The notes: generated by a model from the sequence alone, not told the origin. Shown: positions 42,404-51,742, counted from the stretch's first letter. The stretch is 64,000 bases of DNA from JAGPCK01 sp041675505 (GCA_041675505.1 JBAYTR010000009.1:141310-205309); one strand, 5' to 3'. Made by a program: numbers and translations.

Positions 42404-43183
42404 TTACTTCCCCTTAAACTCCGGTTTCCTCTTTTCTACAAAAGCAGCCATGCCTTCTTTTTGGTCTTCGCTGGCAAAGCACATGTAAAAGTTTTTGCGT
42501 TCAAAGTAAAGGCTCTCCTGCAGGTTTTGCTCGTAGCTTTTGTTTACTGATTCTTTGGCTAATTGTACTGAGATGGGCGATAAGGCAGCAATGTCTTTGG
42601 CCAGTTTTACAGCTTCTTCCAGGTATACTTCTACGGGAACTATTTTGTTAATCAATCCGGCTTTGAGGGCACGTTCGGCATTAATAAAGTTGCCGGTGAG
42701 CACCATTTCCATGGCCAAAGCCTTGCCTACTGCGCGGGGCAAACGTTGGGTACCACCTGCCCCCGGCATAATGCCAATCTTAATTTCAGGTTGCCCGAAC
42801 TGTGCGGTTTCAGAGGCCACAATCATATCGCAGGTCATGGCCAGTTCACAGCCACCGCCCAAAGCAAAACCGGATACGGCTGCTATGATGGGTTTTTTGG
42901 TACGTTTAATCTGGTCCCAGGTACTGAACTGGTCAATCTTCAACACGTCAATCACATTCTTATCGGCCATTTGTTTGATATCGGCACCGGCAGCAAAGGC
43001 CCGCTCATTTCCGGTAATGATGATTACACGTACTTCGTCATTGCTGTCAAGTGCTTTGAGGGAGTCTCGCAATTCACCCATCAGTTTCAGGTTAAGGGCG
43101 TTCAGTTCATTGGGGCGGTTAAGGCGTATTAAGGCTATATGTGTTGCGTAGGCAGGTTCTACGATGATGAATTTTGTTTCCAT
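42404..43183 (-). CDS. Enoyl-CoA hydratase/isomerase (crotonase) family protein
   Basis: The 259-residue crotonase-fold protein has the oxyanion-hole segments ERAFAAGADIKQM (about residue 60-72) and VSGFALGGGCELAMTCDMIVASETAQFGQPEIKIGIMPGAGGTQRLPR. The two catalytic Glu residues (in CELA and QPE) are present, as in true enoyl-CoA hydratases of fatty acid oxidation or amino acid catabolism. The C-terminus FASEDQKEGMAAFVEKRKPEFKGK is typical. It stands alone. TAAATTCG just before the ATG could be a -7 element giving a very short leader. Confidence 0.92.
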   Translation of the reverse strand: METKFIIVEPAYATHIALIRLNRPNELNALNLKLMGELRDSLKALDSNDEVRVIIITGNERAFAAGADIKQMADKNVIDVLKIDQFSTWDQIKRTKKPIIAAVSGFALGGGCELAMTCDMIVASETAQFGQPEIKIGIMPGAGGTQRLPRAVGKALAMEMVLTGNFINAERALKAGLINKIVPVEVYLEEAVKLAKDIAALSPISVQLAKESVNKSYEQNLQESLYFERKNFYMCFASEDQKEGMAAFVEKRKPEFKGK

Positions 43184-43526
43184 GGCACGAATTTAAGAAG
43201 TTCCCGCAGAACTTCATTGTACTACTTGCACAGAGGAAATACGATGTATAACATGTTGTGCTATCAAGAGAGTTCTTTTAGTAAACTCACTAGATATCTG
43301 AGAGCTATTTGACTATTTAGAGAAAGGACAAAAACACATAGAAACATAGCCAGATAGGGATTCAACATCAAAAAATCTATGTGCCTATGTGTTTATTGAT
43401 GGAACGCCACAAACACCTATCCATTATAAATAGAAGATAGACTAGCACTCACTTTTTTTGAATTGATAGCATATAATTAAGCTAGGATTGACGGATCGCT
43501 AAAAACAAATGCAAACCGTTTAACAG
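43184..43526. other. 343-nt non-coding gap with an inverted repeat
   Basis: No gene is seen. AAACACATAGAAACATAG (43332-43349) and CTATGTGCCTATGTGTTT (43377-43394) are complementary at 16 of 18 positions around a 27-nt loop. A partly similar string (GTGTATAGGTGCTTATGTG) follows ychF near 48247. This may be a dispersed palindromic repeat or a terminator for the ZIP operon. Confidence 0.6.
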
Positions 43527-44285
43527 TTATACCCACAGGCTCATGGAAGCCAGCAGTGCACCCAGCATCACCGATATTATTTTGTAGCGGGAGAAGCGGT
43601 GGTTGGGGCTGTTTTCAAACAATATAATGGTAGAGATGTGCAAAAAGGTACCAATGATAAAGGCCATGAGGTAATTGAAACCCTGGCTGTGTGCATGGTG
43701 ACCGTGCTCATGCACCTGAGCCACATCTTCCACACTGAGCATGTGGCTAAGTAATGCTCCGGCAGGTGCCATCAGGGCATAGAGTAAAGCCATAACAAAC
43801 GACTTTAATTGCAAGGGTTTGCCGTGATTTAAAATGGAACTCAAAGCAAATGCCGCTGGCAATTCATGCAGCATAATGCCAAAGAAAAACGTGTGTTGGG
43901 TATTGGCATTGCCAAACATATCGGTACCCAAAGGAATACCTTCCATAAAAGAATGTAAACTGAGGCTGAAAAATATTTGTGCCTTAATCAGTTTTTCGTT
44001 TTTGTGTTCGTGCAGGTGGAGGTGTCCGTGTTCTACGCCACCGGTAAATTGTTCGAGTATAATCTGAAAGAAAAAACCGCACAATACAAATACGCCCACC
44101 AGCTTGTCGCCCGATTCAAATGTTTCAGGAATGAGGTACAGGATGGTAACCGAAAACAGAAACGAGCCACCAAAGGAAAGCATGGTTTTGAGTAAGGTAT
44201 CGTTGGCTTTTTTGCGCAGGGCGAAAGGAAGCAAACCACCTGTAAGGGTAGAGGTCGCAAGTAAAAGAAATAACCAACCGCTCAT
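43527..44285 (-). CDS. ZIP-family metal transporter
   Basis: The 252-residue protein has eight hydrophobic spans and the ZIP core. Helix IV reads SLHSFMEGIPLGTDMF (H-S-x3-E-G) and helix V reads FFGIMLHELPAAFALSSI (H-E-x2). A His-rich loop (EHGHLHLHEHKN) lies between helices III and IV, and a second (HEHGHHAHSQG) follows later; both would bind Zn or a similar divalent metal. It probably imports Zn2+ or Fe2+. Its ATG abuts the PAP2 stop, so it is the last gene of a methyltransferase/PAP2/ZIP operon. Confidence 0.93.
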   Translation of the reverse strand: MSGWLFLLLATSTLTGGLLPFALRKKANDTLLKTMLSFGGSFLFSVTILYLIPETFESGDKLVGVFVLCGFFFQIILEQFTGGVEHGHLHLHEHKNEKLIKAQIFFSLSLHSFMEGIPLGTDMFGNANTQHTFFFGIMLHELPAAFALSSILNHGKPLQLKSFVMALLYALMAPAGALLSHMLSVEDVAQVHEHGHHAHSQGFNYLMAFIIGTFLHISTIILFENSPNHRFSRYKIISVMLGALLASMSLWV

Positions 44286-44852
44286 TTATGCTTCTTCTTG
44301 TATATAAGGTTTGAAAATACGGATCATCAGCAGGGCAATCAATATACCGAACAAAGCACCCACGGTAATATCAGACGGAAAGTGCACGCCTACATATACC
44401 TGCGCAAAGCTGATGGTTGCTGCCCACAAGGGGGCTGCCCATTTTACCCAACGAAACCGTGAGGCGAATAAAAATATAATGAGTACCGCCAAACTAAAAT
44501 GGTTGGATGCATGCGCTGAGGTAAAGCTGTAACCGCTTCCGCAGGTTACCCGTTCAATTACATATCCTTCCATAGAAATGTTGTTGCAAGGGCGCAGGCG
44601 TTTCACGCTTTTTTTCATCAGGTTGCCGCTCAACTGGTCACTGGCTGTAACGGTTAAGGCCACCATGAGCAATACAAAAGGTGCTTTTTTCTTAAAGTTG
44701 TATATAATGTAGCCGATAATAACTGCGTACAGTGGAAACCAAAAGTACATGTTGCGCATCCACGGCATCAGCAGGTTAAACAGCGCATTGTCGCAACTCC
44801 CGTTAATGAAGTAAAAAAGTTCGCGGTCCAGTTGGTAAAGTATGCTGATCAT
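44286..44852 (-). CDS. PAP2-family membrane phosphatase
   Basis: The 188-residue protein has five or six membrane helices and the phosphatase motifs KKSVKRLRP (K-x6-RP), YSFTSAHASNH (PSGH-type) and AQVYVGVHFPSD (SR-x5-H-x3-D type). In the third motif the usual Arg is Gln, a variant that also occurs in other membrane PAP2 proteins and may alter phosphate binding. The likely substrates are lipid phosphates such as undecaprenyl-PP or phosphatidylglycerol-P. It overlaps the methyltransferase gene by 4 nt (ATGA). Confidence 0.9.
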   Translation of the reverse strand: MISILYQLDRELFYFINGSCDNALFNLLMPWMRNMYFWFPLYAVIIGYIIYNFKKKAPFVLLMVALTVTASDQLSGNLMKKSVKRLRPCNNISMEGYVIERVTCGSGYSFTSAHASNHFSLAVLIIFLFASRFRWVKWAAPLWAATISFAQVYVGVHFPSDITVGALFGILIALLMIRIFKPYIQEEA

Positions 44853-45580
44853 TTTTTAATGGCTTTCACAATCATGCGTTCTGATGTTGCTTCGTCAAAA
44901 CTATCCAAACTATAGTTGCCAAACAAATCGGTTACCTCAAAGCCGCTGCTTGCGAGCCAGTTTTTTAATTCACTCAGGGTAATTAATTGTACTTTTTCGT
45001 AGAAGGTAAACTCACGGTCCATATGTTTTACCTGTATGGTTTTGATGATGCGGTTGCCTTCTACGTGTTTGGTAATACTGAAATGAACACTGTTCACTAC
45101 TTTCTCATCTGAGGTCTTCAGGTGGTTGAGTACATGAGCCGCATTAAAAAAGTCAACCACCAGTTGTCCGTTGGGCACCAATGCTTTGTGGAAAGAATGA
45201 AATACTTTGAGGTTATCCGCTTCATTGTCAAAGTAACCCAAGCTGGTAAACAGGTTCAGAATAATGTCAAACTGTTCTTTTTCATACGGTTGGCGCATGT
45301 CGTGCACCCCGAATTTTAACCGTTCATTGGCAAATTTTTGAGCCAGTTGAATGGAGTTGGCGGCTAAGTCCAAACCGGTTACTTTATACCCCAACCTGTT
45401 GAGAAATATAGCATGCCGACCCTTGCCGCAAGGAATATCCGCCATGTGGCAATCATCGCCCGGGTTCAGGTATTTGAGTAAATTTTTCAGAAAATACCCT
45501 GCCTCTGTATCATCGCGGTGGCGATAAAGCAGGTGATAATAAGGGGAATCAAACCAGGTAGCAAACCAATCAGCCGGCAT
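44849..45580 (-). CDS. Class I SAM-dependent methyltransferase
   Basis: The 243-residue protein has the SAM-binding motif I MADIPCGKGRHAIFLNRLGY, followed by VTGLDLAANSIQLAQ, FDIILNLFTSLGYFD (motif II region) and LVPNGQLVVDFFN. The N-terminal WFDSPYYHLLYRHRDDTEA is typical of one Bacteroidota group whose substrate is unknown. It is the first gene of the operon with PAP2 and ZIP genes, and divergent from glmM. Confidence 0.9.
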   Translation of the reverse strand: MPADWFATWFDSPYYHLLYRHRDDTEAGYFLKNLLKYLNPGDDCHMADIPCGKGRHAIFLNRLGYKVTGLDLAANSIQLAQKFANERLKFGVHDMRQPYEKEQFDIILNLFTSLGYFDNEADNLKVFHSFHKALVPNGQLVVDFFNAAHVLNHLKTSDEKVVNSVHFSITKHVEGNRIIKTIQVKHMDREFTFYEKVQLITLSELKNWLASSGFEVTDLFGNYSLDSFDEATSERMIVKAIKK

Positions 45581-45637
45581 CAGTCATTTTTTTGCAAGAA
45601 TACGCAATATCTGTGTATAACATTCATCTTTTACCCG

Positions 45638-45668
45638 TTGGCTGGCACAATTGTAACCCGTAAATTTG
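45638..45668 (+). promoter_or_regulatory. Predicted promoter of glmM
   Basis: TTG (45638-45640), a 20-nt spacer and TAAATTTG (45661-45668) match the Bacteroidota consensus. Transcription would begin near 45675, about 20 nt before the GTG start at 45695. This rules out the long upstream frame from 45518. Confidence 0.65.
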
Positions 45669-45694
45669 CCACCCTTAAAACTAACAGAACTAAC

Positions 45695-47080
45695 GTGACT
45701 TTAATTAAATCGATTTCAGGCATACGAGGTACCATTGGTGGTACATCTGACGATGCACTTACACCGGGCAACATTGTAAAATTCACCGCAGCCTTTGGTA
45801 GCTGGGTACTCAAGAACAGCGGCACGGCTAAAATTGTTGTTGGTCGCGATGCCCGTATTTCAGGCGAAATGGTGAGTAATTTGGTAACAGGCACACTCAT
45901 AGGGCTTGGAATTGATGTGGTTGATTTGGGCTTATCTACCACACCTACGGTAGAAATTGCCGTAACCGAAGAAAATGCCGGAGGAGGCATCATCATCACG
46001 GCAAGTCACAACCCGAAGCAATGGAACGCGCTGAAGTTGTTGAACCACAAAGGTGAGTTTATATCGGGTGCTGACGGGGAAGAGGTATTAGCCCTGGCGG
46101 ATAAAGACAATACAGTATATGCACAGGTGGATAAACTGGGTAAAATAACCAAAGATGATTCTTACGTGCAGAAACACATTGATAAAATACTGGCCATTGA
46201 TTTGGTGGATGTAAAAGCCATCAAAGCCCGTAAGTTTAAGGTGTTGGTAGATGCGGTAAACTCAACAGGGGGTATTTTTGTGCCACAGTTATTGCGTGCC
46301 TTAGGTGTGGCAGAAGTAATTGAACTCAACTGTACACCTGACGGAAAATTTCCGCATAACCCCGAGCCATTGCCGGAGCATTTAACCTCTGCAGCACAGG
46401 AGGTAAAACACTCCAAAGCTGATTTGGCCGTGGTGGTTGACCCTGATGTGGATCGCTTGTGCTTTATCAGTGAAGACGGTAGTTTCTTCGGAGAAGAGTA
46501 CACCTTGGTGGCAGTTGCTGATTATGTGTTAAAACACCGCAAAGGCAATACGGTTTCGAATCTTTCCTCCACACGTGCCTTGCGCGATGTGACAGAAAAA
46601 GCCGGAGGTGAATATTTTGCTTCAGCTGTGGGAGAGGTAAACGTAGTGGAGAAAATGAAAGAAGTAAACGCGGTAATCGGTGGTGAAGGTAACGGTGGAA
46701 TTATTTTCCCTGAGTTGCACTACGGTCGTGATGCGTTGGTAGGCATAGCATTGTTCCTTACTCACCTGGCTAAGGAGAAAAAGATTTGCTCTATGTTGCG
46801 CGAGAACTACCCTGATTATTTTATAGCAAAAAAGAAAATAGAACTTACTCCCGAAGTGAACATTGATGACCTGATGAGCAAGATGAAGGAGAAGTATAAA
46901 AAGCAACCCATCAACACTGTTGACGGAGTGAAGATTGAATTCGATAAAGAGTGGGTACACTTGCGCAGGTCAAATACTGAACCTATCATTCGTATCTATT
47001 CCGAAAGCAGGAGTGAGGCTACGGCCAATCACCTGGCAGAAAAAATAATTACAGACATGAAAGCCATTATCAAAGGTTAA
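45695..47080 (+). CDS. glmM: Phosphoglucosamine mutase
   Basis: From GTG 45695 the protein has 461 residues. GlmM converts glucosamine-6-phosphate to glucosamine-1-phosphate for peptidoglycan and LPS precursors. It shows the start SISGIRGTIGG, the phosphoserine loop GGGIIITASHNPKQWNALK (Ser in ASHNP), the metal loop VVDPDVDRL, the sugar loop GGEGNGGIIFPELHYGRDA and the phosphate loop RRSNTEPIIRIYSES. A phosphomannomutase or phosphoglucomutase role cannot be excluded by motif. The start is supported by the promoter at 45638-45668; the longer frame would overlap the divergent methyltransferase gene. Confidence 0.93.
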   Translation: MTLIKSISGIRGTIGGTSDDALTPGNIVKFTAAFGSWVLKNSGTAKIVVGRDARISGEMVSNLVTGTLIGLGIDVVDLGLSTTPTVEIAVTEENAGGGIIITASHNPKQWNALKLLNHKGEFISGADGEEVLALADKDNTVYAQVDKLGKITKDDSYVQKHIDKILAIDLVDVKAIKARKFKVLVDAVNSTGGIFVPQLLRALGVAEVIELNCTPDGKFPHNPEPLPEHLTSAAQEVKHSKADLAVVVDPDVDRLCFISEDGSFFGEEYTLVAVADYVLKHRKGNTVSNLSSTRALRDVTEKAGGEYFASAVGEVNVVEKMKEVNAVIGGEGNGGIIFPELHYGRDALVGIALFLTHLAKEKKICSMLRENYPDYFIAKKKIELTPEVNIDDLMSKMKEKYKKQPINTVDGVKIEFDKEWVHLRRSNTEPIIRIYSESRSEATANHLAEKIITDMKAIIKG

Positions 47081-47128
47081 TCAAAAACAATAGCATAACA
47101 ATTCTTCAATCAACATATCTAATTATAC

Positions 47129-48229
47129 ATGGCTTTAAAGTGTGGAATAGTGGGCTTGCCCAACGTAGGAAAATCAACCTTGTTCAATTGTTTGTCAAAC
47201 GCCAAAGCGCAGGCAGCCAATTTTCCTTTTTGTACCATTGAACCTAACGTAGGTGTTATAACCGTACCCGATGAGCGTTTAAATGTATTGGAGGGTTTTG
47301 TAAAACCTCAGCGTGTTGTGCCCACCACCATTGAGATTGTTGACATTGCCGGTTTGGTAAAAGGAGCGAGCAAAGGAGAGGGTTTGGGTAACCAGTTTTT
47401 GGCCAACATTCGCGAAACCGATGCTATTTTACATGTGTTGCGGTGCTTTGATGACGACAACGTCATTCATGTGGACGGTTCAGTAAACCCTATTCGCGAC
47501 AAAGAAATTATTGATACCGAATTGCAACTCAAGGACCTTGATTCAGTAGACAAAAAATTACAGCGTGTAAGCCGCATGGCCAAAGTGGGCAACGATAAAG
47601 ATGCCAAGAAAGCCGTTGAAGTGCTCGAAGCCATGAAGTTCCATTTGGAGTCGGGCAAATCGGCACGCTCGCTGGAACTTAGCGATGAGGACAAAGTGCA
47701 TTTGGCCGACATATTTTTGCTTACCTCCAAGCCTGTCATGTACGTGTGCAACGTAGATGAGAAGTCGGTGGTAAACGGCAATAAATATGTGGATGTGGTA
47801 CGTGAAGCAGTAAAAGACGAGAATGCGGAGGTGCTGGTTATTTGTGCAGCCATTGAATCAGAAATTTCACAACTGGAAAGTTACGAAGACCGTGTGATGT
47901 TTTTATCCGATTTAGGTCTCAGCGAATCCGGTGTGGCTAAACTAATCAAAGGGGCTTACCGTCTTTTAAACCTCATCACTTACTTCACCGCAGGTGTTCA
48001 GGAAGTGCGGGCGTGGACCATTACAGTGGGCACCAAAGCTCCGCAGGCAGCCGGTGTAATTCACAGTGATTTTGAGCGCGGCTTTATCAAAGCAGATGTT
48101 ATTCATTATGCAGATTATATTCACTACGGTTCAGAATCAGCTTGCCGCGATGCAGGTAAACTATCCATCGAGGGCAAAGAATACCTGATGCAGGATGGCG
48201 ATATAGTCCACTTTAAGTTTAACGTTTAA
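47129..48229 (+). CDS. ychF: Ribosome-binding ATPase YchF
   Basis: The 366-residue Obg-family protein has G1 GIVGLPNVGKSTLFN, G3 VDIAGLVKGASKGEGLGNQFL and the non-canonical NVDE in place of NKxD, which gives ATP preference. A helical insertion (about 130-190) and a C-terminal TGS domain (about 280-365, ending KEYLMQDGDIVHFKFNV) complete it. YchF/Ola1 binds ribosomes and responds to oxidative stress. It is a single gene 48 nt after glmM. Confidence 0.97.
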   Translation: MALKCGIVGLPNVGKSTLFNCLSNAKAQAANFPFCTIEPNVGVITVPDERLNVLEGFVKPQRVVPTTIEIVDIAGLVKGASKGEGLGNQFLANIRETDAILHVLRCFDDDNVIHVDGSVNPIRDKEIIDTELQLKDLDSVDKKLQRVSRMAKVGNDKDAKKAVEVLEAMKFHLESGKSARSLELSDEDKVHLADIFLLTSKPVMYVCNVDEKSVVNGNKYVDVVREAVKDENAEVLVICAAIESEISQLESYEDRVMFLSDLGLSESGVAKLIKGAYRLLNLITYFTAGVQEVRAWTITVGTKAPQAAGVIHSDFERGFIKADVIHYADYIHYGSESACRDAGKLSIEGKEYLMQDGDIVHFKFNV

Positions 48230-48348
48230 AAACGAACTGCAACGTGTTTAGGTGTATAGGTGCTTATGTGTTTAAGTGGCCCATCGTCTGAACAAATAAA
48301 TTCTACGTATTTCAGCGATTTTTGCAGGAACCTTACTACATTTGAGTA

Positions 48349-49707
48349 ATGGCTTTGCGTAAACAATCAACCCGTTTATTTGCTGTTGTGGATATTGAAA
48401 CAACAGGCGGACATGCGGCCGCACACGCCATTACAGAACTGGCCGTTTTGGTACATAACGGAGAGCAGGTTTTACAGCGCTACCACACGCTTATTAATCC
48501 CGGATGTGCCATTCCTCGCTTTATTACAGGACTCACCGGCATCACAGATGAAATGGTGGCCGATGCACCTCACTTTGATGACATTGCCGAAGAGGTGTAT
48601 GCATTATTACACGATAAAGTATTTGTGGCGCACAACGTGAATTTCGATTACTCTTTTCTAAGGCACCATTTGATGCAATCAGGGTATACGTTAAACGTAT
48701 CCAAACTATGTACGGTGCGTTTAAGCCGGAAAGTATTTCCGGGTTTAAAATCATACAGTTTAGGCAATGTGTGTGCTTACAGAAACATTAACATCAACGA
48801 CCGGCACCGGGCCATGGGTGATGCAGAAGCCACGGTAAAATTATTTACTCAAATTCTTCAGCATGATTCGGTGGGGGCGTTAGATACAGCATTGAAGAAA
48901 GGTTCGAAAGAAAGTTTGTTGCCGCCCAATTTACTCAAGCAGGATATGGAAAAACTTCCTTCATCAGCCGGAGTATATTATTTTCACAATGCCGCAGGTA
49001 AGGTAGTTTATGTAGGTAAAGCCAAAAACATTAAGCGCAGGGTTACCTCACATTTCAGCAACAACTCCGCACAAAAACAAAAGCAGGATTTTATGCGCCA
49101 TGTGCAGCGAATCTCATTTGTGGAAACAGGCAATGAGTTATTCGCACAAATACAGGAACTCATTGAAATCAAAGAAAAGTGGCCCGAGTTTAATCGTGCT
49201 ATGAAAGGATATACTCCACGTTACGGTTTATTCATGTATCCCGATCAAAAAGGGTACATGCGTTTAGCCGTAAAAACCATTGCGCGTTACCAGCAGCCTT
49301 TGTATTACTTCCGTTCTGTAATTGACGGAGTTGATTTTTTGAAAGAGCAGGCCGCTGAAAGAGGTTTGTGTTTGCGCTTGTGTGGCATTGAAACCGGTTC
49401 AGCAGGTTGCCGTAATTATCAGGAAGGCACCTGTGACGGAGCCTGCCTGCAAACCGAAGATGTAACAGCGTACAACCTTAAAGTAGCCGCTATGCTGGAG
49501 GGATTAAAAGAAGTCAATTATATTCTAACGGCATCAGGTCGCCACGAAAATGAAGTGGGTGTTTTGCTAGTGGAGCAAGGTAATTTTTGGGGATACGGTT
49601 TTGTAGAAAAGCAGGAGTTTGTGCATGACCGCGAATGGCTGTTGCAACGTATTCCAAGAGCCAAATGGTTTCCCGGAATTGACCAGTTAATTTATTCCGC
49701 AAGCTGA
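48349..49707 (+). CDS. DnaQ-like exonuclease fused to GIY-YIG nuclease domain
   Basis: The 452-residue protein starts with a DEDDh exonuclease domain (about 8-170). Its Exo I site is FAVVDIETTG, Exo II is VFVAHNVNFDYSFL and Exo III is HRAMGDAEATVKLF. A UvrC-type GIY-YIG domain follows (about 205-285: AGVYYFHNAAGKVVYVGKAKNIKRRVTSHF), and a C-terminal part holds a Cys-rich patch (CRNYQEGTCDGAC). This architecture (exonuclease plus Cho/UvrC-like endonuclease) is known in bacteria and points to repair by incision and trimming. All catalytic residues seem intact. It is a single gene. Confidence 0.92.
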   Translation: MALRKQSTRLFAVVDIETTGGHAAAHAITELAVLVHNGEQVLQRYHTLINPGCAIPRFITGLTGITDEMVADAPHFDDIAEEVYALLHDKVFVAHNVNFDYSFLRHHLMQSGYTLNVSKLCTVRLSRKVFPGLKSYSLGNVCAYRNININDRHRAMGDAEATVKLFTQILQHDSVGALDTALKKGSKESLLPPNLLKQDMEKLPSSAGVYYFHNAAGKVVYVGKAKNIKRRVTSHFSNNSAQKQKQDFMRHVQRISFVETGNELFAQIQELIEIKEKWPEFNRAMKGYTPRYGLFMYPDQKGYMRLAVKTIARYQQPLYYFRSVIDGVDFLKEQAAERGLCLRLCGIETGSAGCRNYQEGTCDGACLQTEDVTAYNLKVAAMLEGLKEVNYILTASGRHENEVGVLLVEQGNFWGYGFVEKQEFVHDREWLLQRIPRAKWFPGIDQLIYSAS

Positions 49708-49845
49708 CATTCAAAAACGTTTCACACGTGGTATTATTGCTGAGTTGGAGGTAAATATTCTCTTTCACTAAATATACATTTCAGCATACAATAAAACAGG
49801 AGCACTCCCGTTTTTCACTCGTAAAATTTATAAAAAGTAAATACT

Positions 49846-50508
49846 ATGAGTTTAAAAAACGTAATGGTCATCGGGGTTTCCGTGGCTTCACTATTTTGTG
49901 CATGCAAAGAAGATAAAGAGGAGGTAACCTCTCCGGTTCCTTTAGCAAAGCAGGCCGCAGCTTATTCCAATTTAAAAACGGGTAACTATTGGGTATACCA
50001 GCGATTCACAGTGGATACCAATGGTAATGCCACCCCCATGCAGCAGTTTGATAGTTGTTATGTAGAAAAAGATACGCTCATTGGCGGAAAAACTTACCAC
50101 AAAGTGTATCGTCCTAATCCATATTTTACAGAGTTGAGTACTTCTTATATGCGCGATTCTATGCATTACGTGGTGAATCAATCCGGTACGATTCTTTTCT
50201 CTGTACTTGATTTTACCAACGTTTTCAAAACGTCTTACCTGGTTGTTTCAGACAACGATACTATCGCACGCATAGAGAACCGAATGGGAGACAAAGATCT
50301 GGTAACAGGTGTTCCCGCAGGTGTTTTTAGTACCTCCAGTTTTGATGTGGTGTACAATTTCTATCCCAAATGGAGTAATCCCCGCCCTGTGCGTAAGGTG
50401 CAAACACGGTATGCCAAAAACGTAGGAATTGTGAGTGAGGTGCTGCCGTTTTTTATGAGTAACCCCAATTATACTGAGCGCAGGTTGGTGCGTTATAAAT
50501 TGAATTAA
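49846..50508 (+). CDS. Hypothetical lipoprotein
   Basis: The 220-residue protein has a lipoprotein signal (VMVIGVSVASLFCACKED, with the lipidated Cys probably the second of CAC). The mature part has a beta-rich pattern (YSNLKTGNYWVYQRFTVDTNGN, YVEKDTLIGGKTYHKVYRP, MHYVVNQSGTILFS) as seen in Bacteroidota cell-surface lipoproteins. I can assign no family function. It lies 89 nt before the peroxidase gene on the same strand, which has its own -7 element. Confidence 0.75.
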   Translation: MSLKNVMVIGVSVASLFCACKEDKEEVTSPVPLAKQAAAYSNLKTGNYWVYQRFTVDTNGNATPMQQFDSCYVEKDTLIGGKTYHKVYRPNPYFTELSTSYMRDSMHYVVNQSGTILFSVLDFTNVFKTSYLVVSDNDTIARIENRMGDKDLVTGVPAGVFSTSSFDVVYNFYPKWSNPRPVRKVQTRYAKNVGIVSEVLPFFMSNPNYTERRLVRYKLN

Positions 50509-50572
50509 GCGTTACCATCATTTCCGGCAAACAATTTTTGGGGATGTGCGTTCATTGGTTGTACTTTTAACT

Positions 50573-50580
50573 TAAATTTG
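50573..50580 (+). promoter_or_regulatory. Predicted -7 element of the peroxidase gene
   Basis: TAAATTTG lies 17 nt before the ATG at 50598. A TTG is found 15 nt upstream (50555-50557), a shorter spacing than usual, so only the -7 part is convincing. Confidence 0.4.
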
Positions 50581-50597
50581 ACATTATAACCAATAAC

Positions 50598-51689
50598 ATG
50601 AAGCACAAATCACTATACATTTTTTCATTGATGCTGGCCGCTTGTGGTGGCAGCTACGAGGATATTGCCCGCGAAGAAGCGAAGGCCAAAGCTCAAAAAA
50701 TGGGCATTGTAGAAATGACCAAAGAGCAGGAAGCTGATTTACTTAAACAGGCGCAGGGTATTTTTGCGGCCTTACCTGCCATTGCTGAAAATCCGGCCAA
50801 TGATTGTTCAGCACCTAAAGTAGAATTAGGCAAAATGCTTTACTTCGACACCCGCTTGTCGTTAACCGGTAACAACAGTTGTAACTCCTGCCACAATGTG
50901 GCCACTTTCGGGGTTGACAATGAACCAACCTCTATAGGTGATGCCGGACAAAGAGGAGGACGAAATTCCCCCACTACCTTTAATGCAGCATTACACTTTC
51001 TGCAGTTTTGGGATGGCAGAGCAAAAGACGTAGAAGAACAAGCCGGCATGCCTATTCTTAATCCGGTGGAAATGGCTATTCCCAATAAAGAATACCTGGT
51101 CAATAAACTGAAGGGTGTGGACCTCTACAATCAAAGCTTTAAAGCCGCTTTCCCAAAAGATGCCGACCCGCTTACGTACGAGAACATTGCTAAAGCCATT
51201 GCGGCATTTGAACGTACCTTGATTACACCTTCACGTTTTGATGATTACCTTAAAGGTAAAACAGATGCACTTTCTGTTGAAGAAAAACACGGCCTGCAAA
51301 CCTTTGTAGGAGCAGGCTGCACCAGTTGCCACAACGGCACTGCTATAGGTGGAGCGCAAATTCAAAAGTTTGGTTTGATTAACGATTACCATGCGTTAAC
51401 GGGTAGTTCAACCAACGATAAAGGCCTGCAGGATCAAACCAAAAACGAGGCAGACAAAGATAAATTTAAGGTGCCTTCCTTGCGTAACATTTCCCAAACC
51501 TATCCGTATTTCCATGACGGTAGTGTAAAAAATCTGGCTGATGCCGTTCGTATTATGGGAAAGACACAGGTAAACAAAGACCTCAGTTATGATGAAGTGC
51601 AAAGCATTGTTGCTTTCCTCAATGCTTTAACCGCTGATGTGCCTGCGGAAGTAAAAGAAGTGCCTAAACAATTAACTGCTCAAAAGTAG
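50598..51689 (+). CDS. Lipid-anchored dihaem cytochrome-c peroxidase
   Basis: The 363-residue protein carries two CxxCH haem sites, NSCNSCHNVATFG (about residue 93-105) and GAGCTSCHNGTAIGG (about 238-250). This is the pattern of the CcpA/MauG family. The segments LGKMLYFDTRLSLTGNNSC, NSPTTFNAALHFLQFWDGRAKDVEEQA and VPSLRNISQTYPYFHDGSVKNLADAV are typical. The N-terminus LMLAACGG is a lipobox, so the enzyme is membrane-anchored facing the periplasm. It reduces H2O2 with electrons from small cytochromes. A strong terminator follows. Confidence 0.95.
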   Translation: MKHKSLYIFSLMLAACGGSYEDIAREEAKAKAQKMGIVEMTKEQEADLLKQAQGIFAALPAIAENPANDCSAPKVELGKMLYFDTRLSLTGNNSCNSCHNVATFGVDNEPTSIGDAGQRGGRNSPTTFNAALHFLQFWDGRAKDVEEQAGMPILNPVEMAIPNKEYLVNKLKGVDLYNQSFKAAFPKDADPLTYENIAKAIAAFERTLITPSRFDDYLKGKTDALSVEEKHGLQTFVGAGCTSCHNGTAIGGAQIQKFGLINDYHALTGSSTNDKGLQDQTKNEADKDKFKVPSLRNISQTYPYFHDGSVKNLADAVRIMGKTQVNKDLSYDEVQSIVAFLNALTADVPAEVKEVPKQLTAQK

Positions 51690-51707
51690 AAATCGTTTAA
51701 CAATATA

Positions 51708-51742
51708 AAATCCCGCAACAGCCGATGGTTGTTGCGGGATTT
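51708..51742. terminator. Bidirectional terminator, peroxidase / GLPGLI gene
   Basis: AAATCCCGCAACA (51708-51720) and TGTTGCGGGATTT (51730-51742) form a perfect 13-bp stem with a 9-nt loop between convergent genes. Confidence 0.92.

Noticed and set aside
45518..45694. N-terminal extension of GlmM
   Set aside because: It would overlap the divergent methyltransferase gene and the glmM promoter. The family sequence begins at the GTG at 45695.
48337..48344. TACATTTG as promoter of the exonuclease/GIY-YIG gene
   Set aside because: It ends 4 nt before the ATG, so the transcript would be leaderless, and no TTG is found at the -33 distance. It may be chance.
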